Of a stretch of DNA of 64,000 bases, positions 53,332 through 64,000 are shown piece after piece. Both the position numbers and the translations under genes were made by a program. The notes below the pieces were generated by a model. That model was given only the letters and a program-made list of their open reading frames with translations. It searched no databases and was not told the origin of the DNA. How positions within the stretch are numbered: position 1 is the stretch's first letter; every line of letters starts with the position of its first letter. The stretch covers positions 682,001-746,000 of the forward strand of contig OX596340.1 of NCBI GenBank assembly GCA_951394405.1, read 5' to 3'. The stretch is from Coprinellus micaceus. Taxonomy: Eukaryota > Basidiomycota > Agaricomycetes > Agaricales > Psathyrellaceae.

Positions 53332-54531
53332 TCATTCATCAAAATTCTTCAACTCTTCCCATCCCGGCAGACCGAAGTACGTGGGTAGATGCTCCCACAG
53401 GTACTCCCTCCCCTCCTCGTGAGATATCCTTGCATACGTTATGCACTGCGCACAGAGAGCCTTGACGTGCGTTGGTACTATCGTCGAAAATTCGTTCCAC
53501 TTCTCCAGCGTTCGTGCAGGCTCCGGCATGGGGACCCAAAGGGCCTTGGTGATGTTACGCGCTGCCTCTGTGCACCGGCTGTGTTGACAGCATTTGTCGA
53601 TGGATCCTACAGATTCGACCCATTTGTAAGGGTGCTCCGCTTGGGCTCGGAGGAGTTTTTCTCGGCCCATAACGCAAATCAGTTGAATTTCCGGGGGAAC
53701 TTTGGCTGTTGAACCATCTTCTCTTTTTGAACCGAAGAGGAGGTCGTCCTGGATGCTCCTCAGTATTTCGGCCAATGAAAGGAGCTGCCGGGAGACTTAC
53801 CAGCTCCTGGATACATAGATAGTACGCAGCTGGGAGGATAGACTTGATGTCGCTTTGGAGAGCAAGTTCGATGATGTCGAATAGTATGCCATTTTGGTGT
53901 ACAATTTGTGTGTAGAAGTGGGGCAGCTTGTCCCATTCGGTGAGGGTTGTGGGGAACTCCGTCGTCAGCCGGACCAGAGCTTCTTCCCTGAGGTAGTCGA
54001 TCTCATACTTCCTCCCCATACGAATCATCGCGGCCAGGACATTGAACTCCACAGCCTCTCGGGGATTGTAGCATCTGCGCATTCCGGTCAGGCATAGAGT
54101 TCCTTGGAGCGATTGGGCCTCGTACTTGTCGTAGAGAGCTAGCAGCATGTGCTTTACGTCCTCCGCAGAATCCGCGAGGTGGAGGAGGGGGCACCCGTCC
54201 ACTGTGGGCTCTGAATGCGTCGGATGGGGAACACCAAATGTGTCTTTGAAGATCACGGAGTGTCGTGTGAGGATAGTCCTATGGACCTTGAATTGGACGT
54301 TCTCTGCTTGCAGGACGACGCTTCCGTCGTCGAACCAGATAGATGATCTTGTTAGGGGGATGGGTTCTGTTACGTTGACAGGATATGCCAGAAATTAGCG
54401 CTGTCAGCGTTTGCCCCTAGGAGAAGTAGATCTTCGGTGTTTAGGTGCTTACCTCGCTCTTCCTCGTCAACCGAGACTCTTCTCCGCTTCAGACTGCCCG
54501 GGCTCGATGGTCCTCCATTCGCTTCTGTCAT
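53332..54531 (-). CDS. BTB/POZ domain protein 3
   Basis: Four exons from ATG 54531: 54453-54531, 54126-54366, 53801-54074 and 53332-53748 (336 residues). The basic element is KRRR after a short leader (MTEANGG). An extra intron lies before the BTB part, unlike the sister genes. The BTB part has RSSIWFDDGSVVLQAENVQ, IFKDTFGVPHP and PLLHLADSAEDV; then CYNPREAVEF, MIRMGRKYEIDYL and LPAAYYL. The C-terminus has CAQC and LPTYFGLPGWEEL. The second intron (54 bp) and third are in-frame or short, so a plain ORF reading runs through them. Its orientation, convergent with BTB2, implies an inverted duplication. Confidence 0.87.
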
Positions 54532-55200
54532 AGCTGAGATTCGGATTACCTGTTAGGTTCGGCGGTAGCAGGGAGGCGTCGTAGGTGGCTGACGGCTTGG
54601 GGAACGCTTGCTTATGAGATCGGAGCGAGCTTGGGCGAGGGCGAGGGGAGCGAGGCAAAGGGGGGACTCCCTGAAAGATATATACCAATTCCATTCTGAA
54701 AGGACCTCTCACTACATATATAGTGACCGTTACAAAGGAAAGATGAACGGTGTGGCAACATTTCATCAAGCTCATCAAGGCTCATCAACGTCATGTTTTC
54801 CACGTGCAGTGCCATTTGACCGATATCGCAGGAGAGGTGGGTGTTCGGTGTACACGAGATCCTGGCCCGTCGCAGGTTCCAGGGTGCTCCAGGGTTTACT
54901 TTGAAAAGGCGCTGATAACCAGTGCCTTATATCCGTCGCGCGTCCGGTCGATGCGCATACGGACCGCAACCTTACGATCATTTCGGGGAACGCTGCAGCG
55001 CCTCAGGCTTTCGGCGACTTAGGCGGGGAGGGGAGCATGGAACGTGACAAAAAGATGAGATGATGGTGGCATTCTATGGATTGCATACTGACAGGGCAGA
55101 ATGGACGACAGAATCGGGGAAACATGCCAACGTGTCCGAGGCCGCTAACTTTAAGCGCCCAGGCGCCCAGGGCTTGCCGGAGTCAAATATCCAGGAACTG
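54532..55200. other. Intergenic, no gene supported
   Basis: Promoter side of the third BTB gene, then DNA leading to a PEBP pseudogene. Plus-strand open frames are unrelated to any domain I know. Confidence 0.4.
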
Positions 55201-56023
55201 TTAGAAAGCGACAAACATGAAAGTGCCTACGACGGGGTCCCCGAGTCTGTTGTTGATCGCGTAGTCGTTGATATTGAAGCCCGTAATCGACGTTTCAGGG
55301 GTGATAGTCTGTTGGTCGTTGAAGCCATCTAGCTGCTTGTATACTAGGACGACATGCCTGCGAGGCGTCGTTTGCGATCGGTATGAGTGGGGAAATGAAT
55401 TGAAGACTACACGCGCACCTACTTATGAGCATCGGGCCCACTCCGCGGGCTGGGCTGCCTGTATTCGGTGATAAGTGCGGTCTGGCCGGTGCACTCCCCC
55501 TTCCCGCTTGTGCTGAAGGGCTTCTGGATCTAGTCCCTGTCGGGGTAATGACGGACGAACGGGTTCTGGGAAGTGGGAACATCCGGGTCGACGACTGCGA
55601 TCACCAGGGGCCAGAGTCCCGCAACCCGCGGAGGGTGAACGTTGGGAATGAGCCAGCGGCTGGTAGAAAGATGTCAACGAAGGTGAGAACGGTATGGGGG
55701 TAATGCAATGCTCATCGCTCCGGGGAAGTTGGTCTCCCGCACTGGAGGTTACGTGGTTGCCAGAAGCCTGAGGTACGCGGCCTCAAGCAAGGCTTTGGGC
55801 TGGAAGTTGATATTGAGGGCTTGGGGGGTCTGGGTGACCGGGAAAGTGCATTCATTAGCAACGAATACAGCACCATACCCTCAAGACTCACGTTCGCTTG
55901 GTTTAAGAGATCAAGGAGAGGCGTATGGTATCGAAGTCTCTGGGAAGTCAAAGGAGACGGTAATTGCGAAGAAACGTAGCCGGTCAGTCAGCCAGTCTTT
56001 ACAGTGCCAGACGAATCGCTCAT
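55201..56023 (-). pseudogene. PEBP-family pseudogene
   Basis: Read from 56023 the minus strand gives PEBP pieces in order: LLDLLNQAN; ALNINFQPKALLEA; after a frame change PQASGNHVTSSAGDQLPRSD; SFPTFTLRG; after another change LVIAVVDPDVPTSQNPFVRH; a stop; then ALITEYRQPSP. The last exon reads FNDQQTITPETSITG and LGDPVVGTFMFVAF, ending at 55201. It parallels the intact PEBP gene next door. At least two frameshifts, one stop and a lost intron donor make it non-functional. VVDPDVPT is the ligand-site DPDxP motif, retained here although the gene is dead. Confidence 0.75.
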
Positions 56024-56191
56024 AATTGTGGGGAAGACTTGGAGCAAACCCAATGAATCAACCATTTCAGGGTGAGATGAAGTACCACTTATAATTCAGT
56101 TGCAACTCGGCATTGGCTTGGAATAAGGTATTCGATTTGATGACGATTTCAGCCCACAATCGTACAGGGGGTGTGGCGATTGGCCTGTCAT

Positions 56192-56962
56192 TTACTGCCT
56201 AACGAGCATGAAGGAGGCAGCAACTGGGTCACCAAGCCCGGTCTGAGAAGCGAAGGAACTCAAGTTCCAGTTGCCAATGAAGGTCTGGGCGGTGACCAGG
56301 CGTTGCTGGTTGAAGTTGGCAGACTGCTTGAAGGCCCAGAAGACATATCTACGTTCCCAAAGTTAGATTCGCTCCTATGCTTTCGACAACTAGTCCCCCA
56401 TGGACGACAGACTTACCGGTGAGCAGGGTTTCCAGCACCTGGGCTGGGTTGGAACCATGCGGTGATGGGCTGGCTGGTGTTAGTGAGAGCCTCGTTGCTG
56501 TTCTGGTAGTTCCCAGCGAGGAAGTGGCGGACTTGGCCGAACTGACCACCGTCAGGATCGACGGTCGCGATGACGTATGGGCCAGGGTCGGTCGTGCCCG
56601 TGAGCTTGAAGGTGGGGATAGGGGAGGTAGCTGATATAGAATGGGTATTTGTTGAGTATGGGGGACAAGGAGGGTTGAGGGGAATGACGACGTACCATCT
56701 CGTGGGACGTTAGCACCAGAGCTGAAGGTGGTCGCTTGCCCGTTCCTGGTGAAGGTCACCTGGAGGAGGGCCGTGGGGTTGAAGTTGATACCAAAGACAC
56801 TGGGGACCTGCGGTACCGATATTAGGAGTGCACCTTCACGGCGAAACGTGAACGGCGTACATTGGCGTTATTGAACGCGGTGACAACATCAGAGATGCTG
56901 ACGTCCTGAGCAAAAGCGCACGACGCGAGGGAGACGAGAGCGACCAGAGATGGGAAACGCAT
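56192..56962 (-). CDS. Secreted phosphatidylethanolamine-binding (PEBP-like) protein
   Basis: Exons from ATG 56962: 56861-56962, 56696-56807, 56417-56630 and 56192-56348 (194 residues). A signal peptide is clear (MRFPSLVALVSLASCAFAQ). The PEBP fold shows FGINFNPTALLQVTF, IPTFKLTG, GPYVIATVDPDGG, RHFLAGNY, the GNPAHRYVFWAFKQ motif (the GxHR block) and a TFIGNWNL...LGDPVAASF end. The usual DPDAP site reads DPDGG, so ligand binding may be altered. PEBPs bind phospholipid head groups or inhibit enzymes; secreted fungal members have no settled role. Its neighbour at 55201-56023 is a decayed duplicate. Confidence 0.9.
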
Positions 56963-57427
56963 TTTGTTGAAATGTGCTGAAGAACCACGGCAACTGGGAG
57001 CAACCGTCTTATACTACTCCAAGCGGCTATACCCCGGTGCAGACAGAGCTCGGTAGCGAGCGGAGTAACTGGGGCCACACGGGCAAGACCTGTAGCTCTC
57101 ACTGCGAATTCAAGGAAGGAAATTCGCCGAGAAGATGTCCGCGAGAACCAGTCTCCAGGTTCGTTAGAAGTCCGAGCGTCGTACTGTATAGTGCCAAGCC
57201 CAAAGTCAATGGGAGCGGGCTTACGGGGCGAACTGCGCATTAAGAGTACGTTTAAATGGCGAAGACTTGTGGTGTGTCGCAGGGGGAATCTTTCCGTCGC
57301 CATGGCGGGGTGCATGGTCAAAATAAGGATATAGATGTGAGTAGCACATATATAGGCTATACTAAACTTCCAGAGATGAGCACAATGAACGTGGGGTGAG
57401 AACCACAACTCACCGGGAACGACCTCT
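56963..57427. other. Intergenic
   Basis: Upstream of the PEBP gene and downstream of a small membrane protein gene. No gene is seen. Confidence 0.5.
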
Positions 57428-57964
57428 CTATCGTCGCTTCCCCTTCTTCCTCTTCGTCGCATTCGTCAAGTTTTCTGGCAGCCATTCGTTTACAGGCTCA
57501 GCAGGTGTGTCTGACGAGGTCGCATCTGACTCGCGGATAAACGGTTTCTCGTCTTCCATGTGTATCGTCGGCTTTATGCCCTGGCGTTCCATTTCTTCCA
57601 TCTTCCTGACAGATGCAGCGATCTCCTCAGGCGAAACTTGTTCCCCGCGTCGTATTCTGAGCGCCACATCTGGAGTCACTCGGACGCGACGAACCCCAGT
57701 TTGAAATCCGGGTGCTGGAGGCAAATTTAGTCGAGGAGGTTAATAGAATACACCCTGGGCAGACGCACCCCCTTTCCCAATCCCATAGTTCTTCAACTGG
57801 TACGCCTTCCACCACCTGTTGATGAAATATGCGGACACCAGGACCACGGATGGAACGCTGCAAAACGTCTGGTTATCCTCGGCTGACCTCAACAAACGAT
57901 ATACGCACGCAATCCAGAGAAGAGAGGGGTATTCTTCGACCCCCTGAGATGGTTTTGACGCCAT
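57428..57964 (-). CDS. Small single-pass membrane protein, conserved hypothetical
   Basis: Exons from ATG 57964: 57909-57964, 57769-57857 and 57428-57714 (143 residues). One hydrophobic segment (LLWIAVPSVVLVSAYFI, about residues 15-31) is followed by RWWKAYQLKNYGIGKGAPGF, then a conserved-looking RVRVTPDVALRIRRGE and EEIAASV. The tail is acidic then strongly basic (KRKKGKRR). It looks like a short tail protein of the ER or mitochondrial membrane; similar short proteins exist in other basidiomycetes but I know no function. It is divergent from the FIST gene, with 109 bp between starts, so a shared promoter is likely. Confidence 0.7.
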
Positions 57965-58073
57965 TGCACAGAGGTGATGGTGGTTCAATGGCAAGCCGTC
58001 GCTGCCGTCACCGTCGCCGACGGCGACCACACACGATCAGGACGGTGTGAAAACAAGCTAGGCCTGGGTCAGC

Positions 58074-59475
58074 ATGCCTCTCCAGTTGACCACCATCCTT
58101 GCTCGCAACCCCTCCGTCCTCGAGCGCCAAATCCGCAATGTCGTAGAAAAATACACCAGGCAGAATCTTGTCTGCCTCTTCGCGCTGTCTTCGAACGATT
58201 CGGTCGACTGGACCCACTACTGGCAACTTCTACGGTCCATAAACGAGTCGCAGACAGCTGGGTGTCTATCAAGCTCGTTCTCAGGGATTCGCACCGCAAA
58301 GAATGACCTTTCGAGATACCTCAGTTGCTCCATCGGTGTGTTCGAGCCCTCTGAAGCCGTTTGTTTTCGGTCTACGATTGCTGGGGACCGCCAACCCCAG
58401 GTTGGACGCTGGCACTCGTTCAGGAAGATCGAGGAGGCTGAGCCGTGGCCATTGAGCGGGAACGTTTCTTGGGACGATGTGTGGGGGAGGAAGGATGAAG
58501 GAGCCAAGACGCCTTCTATTGACATTGGGGACTCGCGGTACGTTCCCCCACCCTGTTTGAATCACAGAAACCTGACATAGTCCCAGACAAGAAGACATTC
58601 ATTCTCTGGTGTATTTCACAGATCGAGCGTACCAGGGGCTCTCGCGGTCTCTCTCCCACTCGTTCCCGCTGACGTCGAGGGTTGGCCTCATTGCTACTCC
58701 TACTTTGACCGTGACGGAGCTACCAGCCACGTTGTTGCACCAAAACAGCATACATTCCACTGGTGCGGTCGGCTTGGCTCTAAAGAAACAGTACGAGACC
58801 CGAACACAGTTCCAAAACCTCCAACAAATATCAGAGCTCATGACTGTCCGAGGGTACGCGATATGCACATAGTCCTGGAGTCAATGTGCTTACTCTCGAC
58901 GCAGCTCCCAAGGAAACATCATCCATACCTTGAACGATGAAACAAACCCCACGCAACTCCTTCTCCGGATCCTCGAGAACACCCCCGGGACGACTGCGTC
59001 GAACCCAGCAGCCTTCCGTTTCTTAAAAGAACGCGTCTTTGTGGGCGAAGTAGGGCCAGACGGCAAGCCTTACCGAATGTTCCATATTACATCTGGGGAC
59101 CCCTCTCGCGGTGGACTTGCTCTTTCCAGCGAAGTTGCCCCTGCCCCAGGTACCAGCATCCAGGTAACGTTCCCAACCTTATTCTCTCTTAGCCGCATTA
59201 CTCACCGATTCATCTAGTTTTTCATCCAGTCCGGTGACGCCAATACCTCCATCGAACTCCCCAACAAGGACCAACCTTTCAAATTCAGCTTCGTCACCGT
59301 TCCTGAGCTCGTGTCTGCTGACGACCTCTCGGATATGAAGGACGATCACAGCATTGTTGTTGACGGGACGTTCCTCGCTGCGACTGACGTCGGGATTGTA
59401 TCCCATCGGCCTGGGGATAGGGACGCGTGCACCGGGTTAGACTGTCCCATCGGGACGACCGTGTCCCTGGAGTAG
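58074..59475 (+). CDS. FIST-domain protein
   Basis: Exons are 58074-58537, 58587-58853, 58905-59163 and 59218-59475 (415 residues). FIST_N features: VCLFALSSNDS, then CLSSSFSG and SCSIGVFEPSEAVCFRSTI. Next come GRWHSF, SLVYFTDRAYQGL and VGLIATPTL. FIST_C-like features: LNDETNPTQLLLRIL, and the closing FFIQSGDANTSIELP and TFLAATDVGIV. The FIST module is known from bacterial sensory proteins and from eukaryotic F-box proteins and is thought to bind small ligands; no F-box is present here. There are no membrane segments, so it is probably cytosolic. Its function in fungi is unknown to me. Confidence 0.75.
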
Positions 59476-59765
59476 GCTTCTTCGCGTCCTTGTTCGCCTC
59501 ACTTACTCTTCCTTGGTCGCCGGTCGCCCCTGGCCCTGGGGCCTGAGACACGCGCGTACGTCCCTTCATGTCCCCATGTTCTGTCTTGGCAAATCGTGTA
59601 TGCGTAGATGAAGTATTAATGAGGGCGTACAGAATTATAGTGGCGATTAAGGTACCCTAAAATGAATAGGAATGCGATGATGCGACCGTCAACGGGGCAA
59701 ATGTGATGTGGGGAGGCAATGTACAACAAGGGTGCAGAGAGACGATCGTGAGGGAACCGGGAATG

Positions 59766-60428
59766 TCACCGCCCATCCTGAGACGCCCTGCTCAAACCTG
59801 TGAGCTTGAACCCGTCCGAACTCTGCCACTGCCAATGACTCCATCTCGAGTCCAAATACCACCCCGGTTCCCTCGCCTCCCCCAATCCTAGGAACCCTCT
59901 CACCGCCTCAATCGACCGACTCAACGGCCTCGCATTCCCCGCGCGATGATTATCCGTGAGTGTGATACAGATCCCCGGTGTCGCCTCGCCTACAAGGATG
60001 GTGTCGATTCGTATTGACGGTGCTTCAGGGTGGATCGATTTGAGGCTGCTGTTCAGCGCTGTCTGGGCTGGTAGCCGTGCGGGGTCGCTGCCAACAAAAT
60101 CTGCTGCCCTCAACCCGTGCTGTTGGCAGATGGACGCTACTTCCTCAGTGGTGAGCTTCCAGCCGAAGTCGAATCGAGGGGGTTGGTAGTGGTTGCCTTC
60201 ACGGAGCTCAAGGCCAGCAGGCAGGTAGAGTGCGGGGAGGGCTTGTTGCATAGCAGTGCGCCATTTCTGATGTGGGAACAAGGGATGAGGATGAAATTAT
60301 GGGCGTTAAGTGGGGGACGAACGTACCGCGCGTGCTCCTCGCCCTGCGAAATCGTGAGGCTGGTAGACAGGTGGGAGGTGACCGTAGAGTTTGGCGAAGT
60401 CTTGGGCGTTCTCTGTTGGGGACGACAT
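59766..60428 (-). CDS. Uncharacterised 200-residue protein
   Basis: Two exons from ATG 60428 (60327-60428 and 59766-60266) give MSSPTENAQDFAKLYGHLPP, then KWRTAMQQALPALYLPAGLE, WKLTTEEVASICQQHGL, IDTILVGEATPGICITLTDN and GWYLDSRWSHWQW. I recognise no domain. It has no signal peptide or membrane segment. It lies convergent with the FIST gene. Longer antisense and frame-shifted open frames over this stretch have worse composition. The gene model is supported by the clean GT-AG intron (60 bp) and continuous frame. Confidence 0.6.
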
Positions 60429-62722
60429 CGGGCTTGGTAATCCAAGAGTACTTGCGTGGTGTTGGGGGTGAAGATGGTCTTGATCAAGGCTTGCAAGGTC
60501 CAAGGGAGCTGGAGCTGGGAAATAGGAGGAGCACAAGCAGGTGGGGGATGCGGGGTATGTCGTCGGCGTGGGTGAGGGATGATGCACAGCAAGCACAGAT
60601 TTATATAGCCGGGTGCCAGTAAACTGAGTCTGAACACGGGTGGACCTTTATTCCATTGGGTCTAATGTGTCTTTGAGGCTACAATGGGATGTGATTCCCG
60701 TGTCCCTGGACTGGACTCTCGCCCCCGAAAATATCGAATGCCATCCGGACATGACGTCCTTTGTCCCCTATGTACTTATCGCCGGCCTCCTGTCAGGCCG
60801 TTAGAAACGAGGTTAGCAACTGGGTGACTTGCCATAAGATTAAAATATGTTTTCACATTATCTGGGCCTGTCATCGGAGTTCGAAGTTCGATTATAATAC
60901 TCAGCTGAGTAAACCATAAGCGCCGGGGTATCCAACCAGATTAAATCTCGAATAGATGGTTCGGCGCCGTGCCCCAGGCTAGGTTCACCACTCGCAGGCA
61001 CTTGACTCAAGCGTTATTGCTTCTTGGGTCGCCCTACTCCTCGATGAGGGATCACTCGTGTCATTTCCCTTCGGACCTTCAATCTCAGTGCTTTGACCGT
61101 CGGTGGTCTCCCTCAGAGGGGCCAGTATGATCACTGTCGGTTTGGCTATTGGATGGCAGGTGCAGGTGCCCTGATCTCTCAGGGAACATCGTGAAATACC
61201 TTGGTTGCACTTCAGTGTTAATCAGCAAGGTAGGAAAGACCGCCAATGGGCATGGGCATATGCTCAGGGAGGAGTCGCTGAGGTCGCGCTGAAGCAACAT
61301 CGAGACTCACTCTCACGAATGCCGGTCATGGAAGGCTCGTGAGAGGATCTAAGTACAAATAAGGCAGTTCAGGGTTTATTCGAGCGCCTCAGAATCTATT
61401 CGGGGGGTCCTGACCCTCTGAATAGATTCCGTTTTATTCAGACCCTCTCCCATCAAAATTTCAGCGCCCATGTCCCGGCATGTCGGCTTGGGAGGTCTAC
61501 AGGCCCCGATTTACTCTGAATCTATTCAGATATATTCAAAAAGTCTTATGGCAAGTCACCCACTGTATGTAATGTTTGGAATTGGGAGCCAATTGCTTGC
61601 GGGCGTCAAGCGGCGTCAGACGAAGGAGAGCCAATCGCATCCCCCCGTCTCTTTGCGTCCTGATGACCGGTTAGAGTTTATTGGATGCGCGGTGAGCTTC
61701 GGCGGAGCGAGAGTCCACAAGCAAACAGGCGGGAGGCCATTCAAATGCGGAACAGTGTTTACATTTTTGAGAGACCCCTGAAGCGCCGTCGCTAGCCGCC
61801 GCCCCTCCCGACCCTTATTTCAGCTTCATATCCGACAGTCGGATCTGTGCAACCCGCTGCGACCCGGACTACGTTTCAAGCCCAATCATTGATGTAGCAT
61901 GGGTCGCGCGGCGGGGGCGCTGCTCATATCCCGCTATTTCCAGTCATTTCCTGTGTTTTGAAAAATCATAAATCCCGAGTCAAAAACCCCGTTGGAGCCA
62001 CCAGGAGCCACCTGGGCGCCAACCGCACCCGCTCGTGCTCATCCTGGATTTGGTTGCCGGAAATGCAACCGTCAGGGTTGGGAGCGGCATGGGGGCTCAT
62101 GGGGGCAAGCCTCTCGAGCAAGTCCGAGCGAGTTTACGGCAGGGTCGCTGGATGGCTTTCAGATTGCCCGACTCCCCTCGGCCCTCTTTATTTGCGGTGA
62201 AATAGGGACGATGCCCGGGGCCCGTCTCCGAACGTCGTCGAACATCCACCCGCTTTGAGAATCGGACTGTCCGAGGAGCACAGAAATCCTAAGATACGAC
62301 CCCAAGAGCCATCGAGAAGAATGAGTGCAACGACGGAGAGTTGTCAGTTTCCACGGATTTCGATGTCTAGGCCAGCCGACAACGTCAGAGATCGACTGTT
62401 GTGGGCGCTTGTATATCATTGGGAGAGCACCGTGTTCACGGGGCGGAGAAGTGAGGTGAAGTTCGAAGTTAAAGATTCAGACCCAGGCGGTAGCCGCGGA
62501 GGACTGGCCTCATTTTCATTCCGACTTGCCCTCAGTCAAGTGAGTTGTTCGGAAGTGCATATTATCATCGTTGGTCGCGGGGATACATTTGGACATGAGT
62601 AGACTATCCGGCGGCGTCTGCCCTCGAAAATCAACGCCGCGGGGAGTCCTTCGAACGGCAATTGTATTGTCGTCCACCGAAGCAACCAGAAGATACCATC
62701 CTGCCACCAGAACAAGACGAGG
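60429..62722. other. 2.3-kb intergenic stretch, no gene supported
   Basis: At 61370-61560 there are repeated GAATCTATTC / GAATAGATTC words in both orientations, possibly a decayed element. A plus-strand open frame with an ATG at 62321 (MSATTESCQF) ends at a possible donor near 62541 but has no second exon I can find before the BTB gene end. Confidence 0.4.
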
Positions 62723-63898
62723 TCAAATTGATGTTGCGGGGTTGAGCACACCCCATTCGGGAAGGTCGAAGTAAAATGGCAGCCGGTCCCAGGTGATGCC
62801 CCTCGCGTCCATGTGGGATTCTGCAGCCATATTGTAGCAATTTCTGCATAGCCCTCGTTCCAAATCGACGGTATATACCAGAGCTGGGTCGCCGATATTT
62901 TTCTTCAACCATTCCCAAGGAATAAGCAAATGAGGGATACGTGGAGCTGGTCGCCATAAGAAACTCGTCAGGGTCTTCGCTGCATCCCGGCAGGCTTTAG
63001 GGTTGATGCAGCCATCGTACCCAATCGAGTCGAGCCACTGGAATGCATCGTTGAAGCGGTGAAGAAGGCGTTGGCGGCCAACCAGGCATAGCCGTAGCAA
63101 GCCTTCAGACATTGGTTCATATTTTTCAGTAACTCCCTCCGCCACTTCGCGCTCTGCAACTGCCAAACGGTCCTGAAAATTAAAGGCACGATGCGTTTTG
63201 GGTTGTCAGTTGTTAGAGATAACTCATAGTGAAGCCGGTACTCACAAGGGTGCTGGTGTTGCATAAGAAAAGCGCAAACGGGAGTATGCGACGTACTTCA
63301 GGTATATCAGACGACCAGGCAAACTCTGCGGCTTTGTAGGTTGTGTTGGGCTCCTCGGCAATTGTAAGGCATCTGCTGGGACCCTCGCGCTTGATAATCT
63401 TGTCCCAGTCGGATAAGGATGTAACAAATTCGTTATCCAGCCTTCGGATCCCATCCTTGAGAATGAAGTCGATATCGTATTTCCTGCCCATGCGGATCAT
63501 GGAAGCGACGACTCTGAAAGGAAGTGCCACCTTCGTAATATAGTTGCTTCGATAGCGGCCTGTGAGCCAGAGCGGAGAATAACAACGGACGAAGGGAGGA
63601 CTCACTAATCGTAGAGAATCGACAGCAGGCACTCCACGTCCTGCGTGGTGTCCTGCAAGTGAACGACAGGGCATCCCTCGACAGCCCCGTCCACTTCCGT
63701 CGGTTGAGGCAACGAAAACATGTCCGAGAAAATGGTAGAAACCCTTTTAAGCACGCCCCGATGGACCTTGAACTGCATGCTATCGACTTGAAGGACCACA
63801 TTGCCGTCTTCCAACCATATGTTGGAACGCACCACAGGTTCGCGACCTTCCCCACCGTCGATTACAACATCACTTTCGGTTCTCCGGCGCTTGGACAT
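62723..63898 (-). CDS. BTB/POZ domain protein 4
   Basis: Exons from ATG 63898: 63606-63898, 63246-63546 and 62723-63172 (347 residues). It starts MSKRRRTES. The BTB part reads SNIWLEDGNVVLQVDSMQFK, VLKRVSTIFSDMFSLPQP and PVVHLQDTTQDV; then MIRMGRKYDIDFI and LPFALFL. The C-terminus has CRNC and LPFYFDLPEWGVL. The first acceptor is inferred from the frame (after TCGAAG at 63547-63552); a nearer-consensus CAG gives a stop. It is 8 kb away from the BTB cluster but clearly the same family. Confidence 0.85.
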
Positions 63899-64000
63899 AT
63901 CTTAAATTGGTTTGCGTGAATAGAGAGGATGATAGGTCGAGCTCAGCGAGGAGACAAAGGAAGGAGTACCGAATCAACCCAGATACGCAACCGGAAGTGT

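Noticed and set aside
55425..55703. 92-codon plus-strand open frame
   Set aside because: It is antisense to the PEBP pseudogene, whose pieces align in order on the other strand.
60137..60637. 166-codon minus-strand open frame with a hydrophobic start
   Set aside because: It is an alternative frame of the two-exon gene at 59766-60428; it ignores a good intron and has Pro/Thr-rich, non-protein-like composition.
61370..61560. GAATCTATTC repeats as a possible transposon end
   Set aside because: The words occur in both orientations but I could not define terminal repeats or a target duplication, so it is noted only as repeat-like.
62255..62602. Possible small plus-strand gene starting MSATTESCQF at 62321
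   Set aside because: No recognisable domain, no second exon after the possible donor, and it lies close to the convergent BTB gene end.

Overview
The window is a piece of a basidiomycete (Agaricomycetes-type) nuclear genome. Coding sequence is split by many short GT-AG introns of about 45-80 bp. The gene set is eukaryotic and fungal: mitochondrial 2-oxoglutarate dehydrogenase E1, cohesin SMC3, a GEN1/Yen1-type resolvase, BTB proteins, a FIST protein, a PEBP, and a NACHT-type NLR remnant. The mobile DNA (KDZ-like transposase, a Tad/I-like LINE, TIR elements) also fits this group. I cannot name the species.

Layout. 1-16.0 kb is a nest of transposable elements. A decayed minus-strand LINE (ORF1 with a CCHC knuckle; ORF2 with AP endonuclease, reverse transcriptase and RNase H) runs from about 14.37 kb down to 2.88 kb. 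It has been entered by several inverted-repeat elements: 4894-7455 (689-bp arms), 9407-9801 and 10276-11361, plus a partial element ending at 12445. Another element starts at 14372 and runs into a 200-N gap at 16006-16205. A KDZ-like transposase remnant lies at 1.5-2.0 kb.

16.2-18.6 kb has no gene I can resolve (one weak minus-strand candidate). KGD1 (18634-21914, +) is complete with six exons. 22.6-40.7 kb is the most unusual part. Two large paralogous genes, one on each strand, flank SMC3 (29730-33890, -). They encode an N-terminal helical region like that of fungal NLR-related proteins, an EF-hand, two ZZ-type zinc fingers and a C-terminal coiled coil. The plus-strand copy (35655-40652) can be read end to end. 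The minus-strand copy (28594-22578) carries an 11-bp duplication that shifts the frame, a 676-bp inverted-repeat insertion at a coding position, and a 164-bp hAT-type MITE inside an intron.

41.1-43.5 kb is a NACHT NLR pseudogene. 43.7-46.9 kb encodes a GEN1/Yen1 nuclease and 47.6-50.0 kb a protein with a degenerate kinase-like C-terminus. 50.5-54.5 kb holds three BTB/POZ paralogues, with a fourth at 62.7-63.9 kb. 55.2-57.0 kb is a PEBP pair, one decayed and one intact and secreted. 57.4-60.4 kb holds a small membrane protein, a FIST-domain protein and an unknown 200-residue protein. SMC3 and the resolvase both act on chromosomes and both have MluI-box-like sites just upstream. Otherwise I see no sign that neighbouring genes form one pathway; clustering here mostly reflects local duplication.
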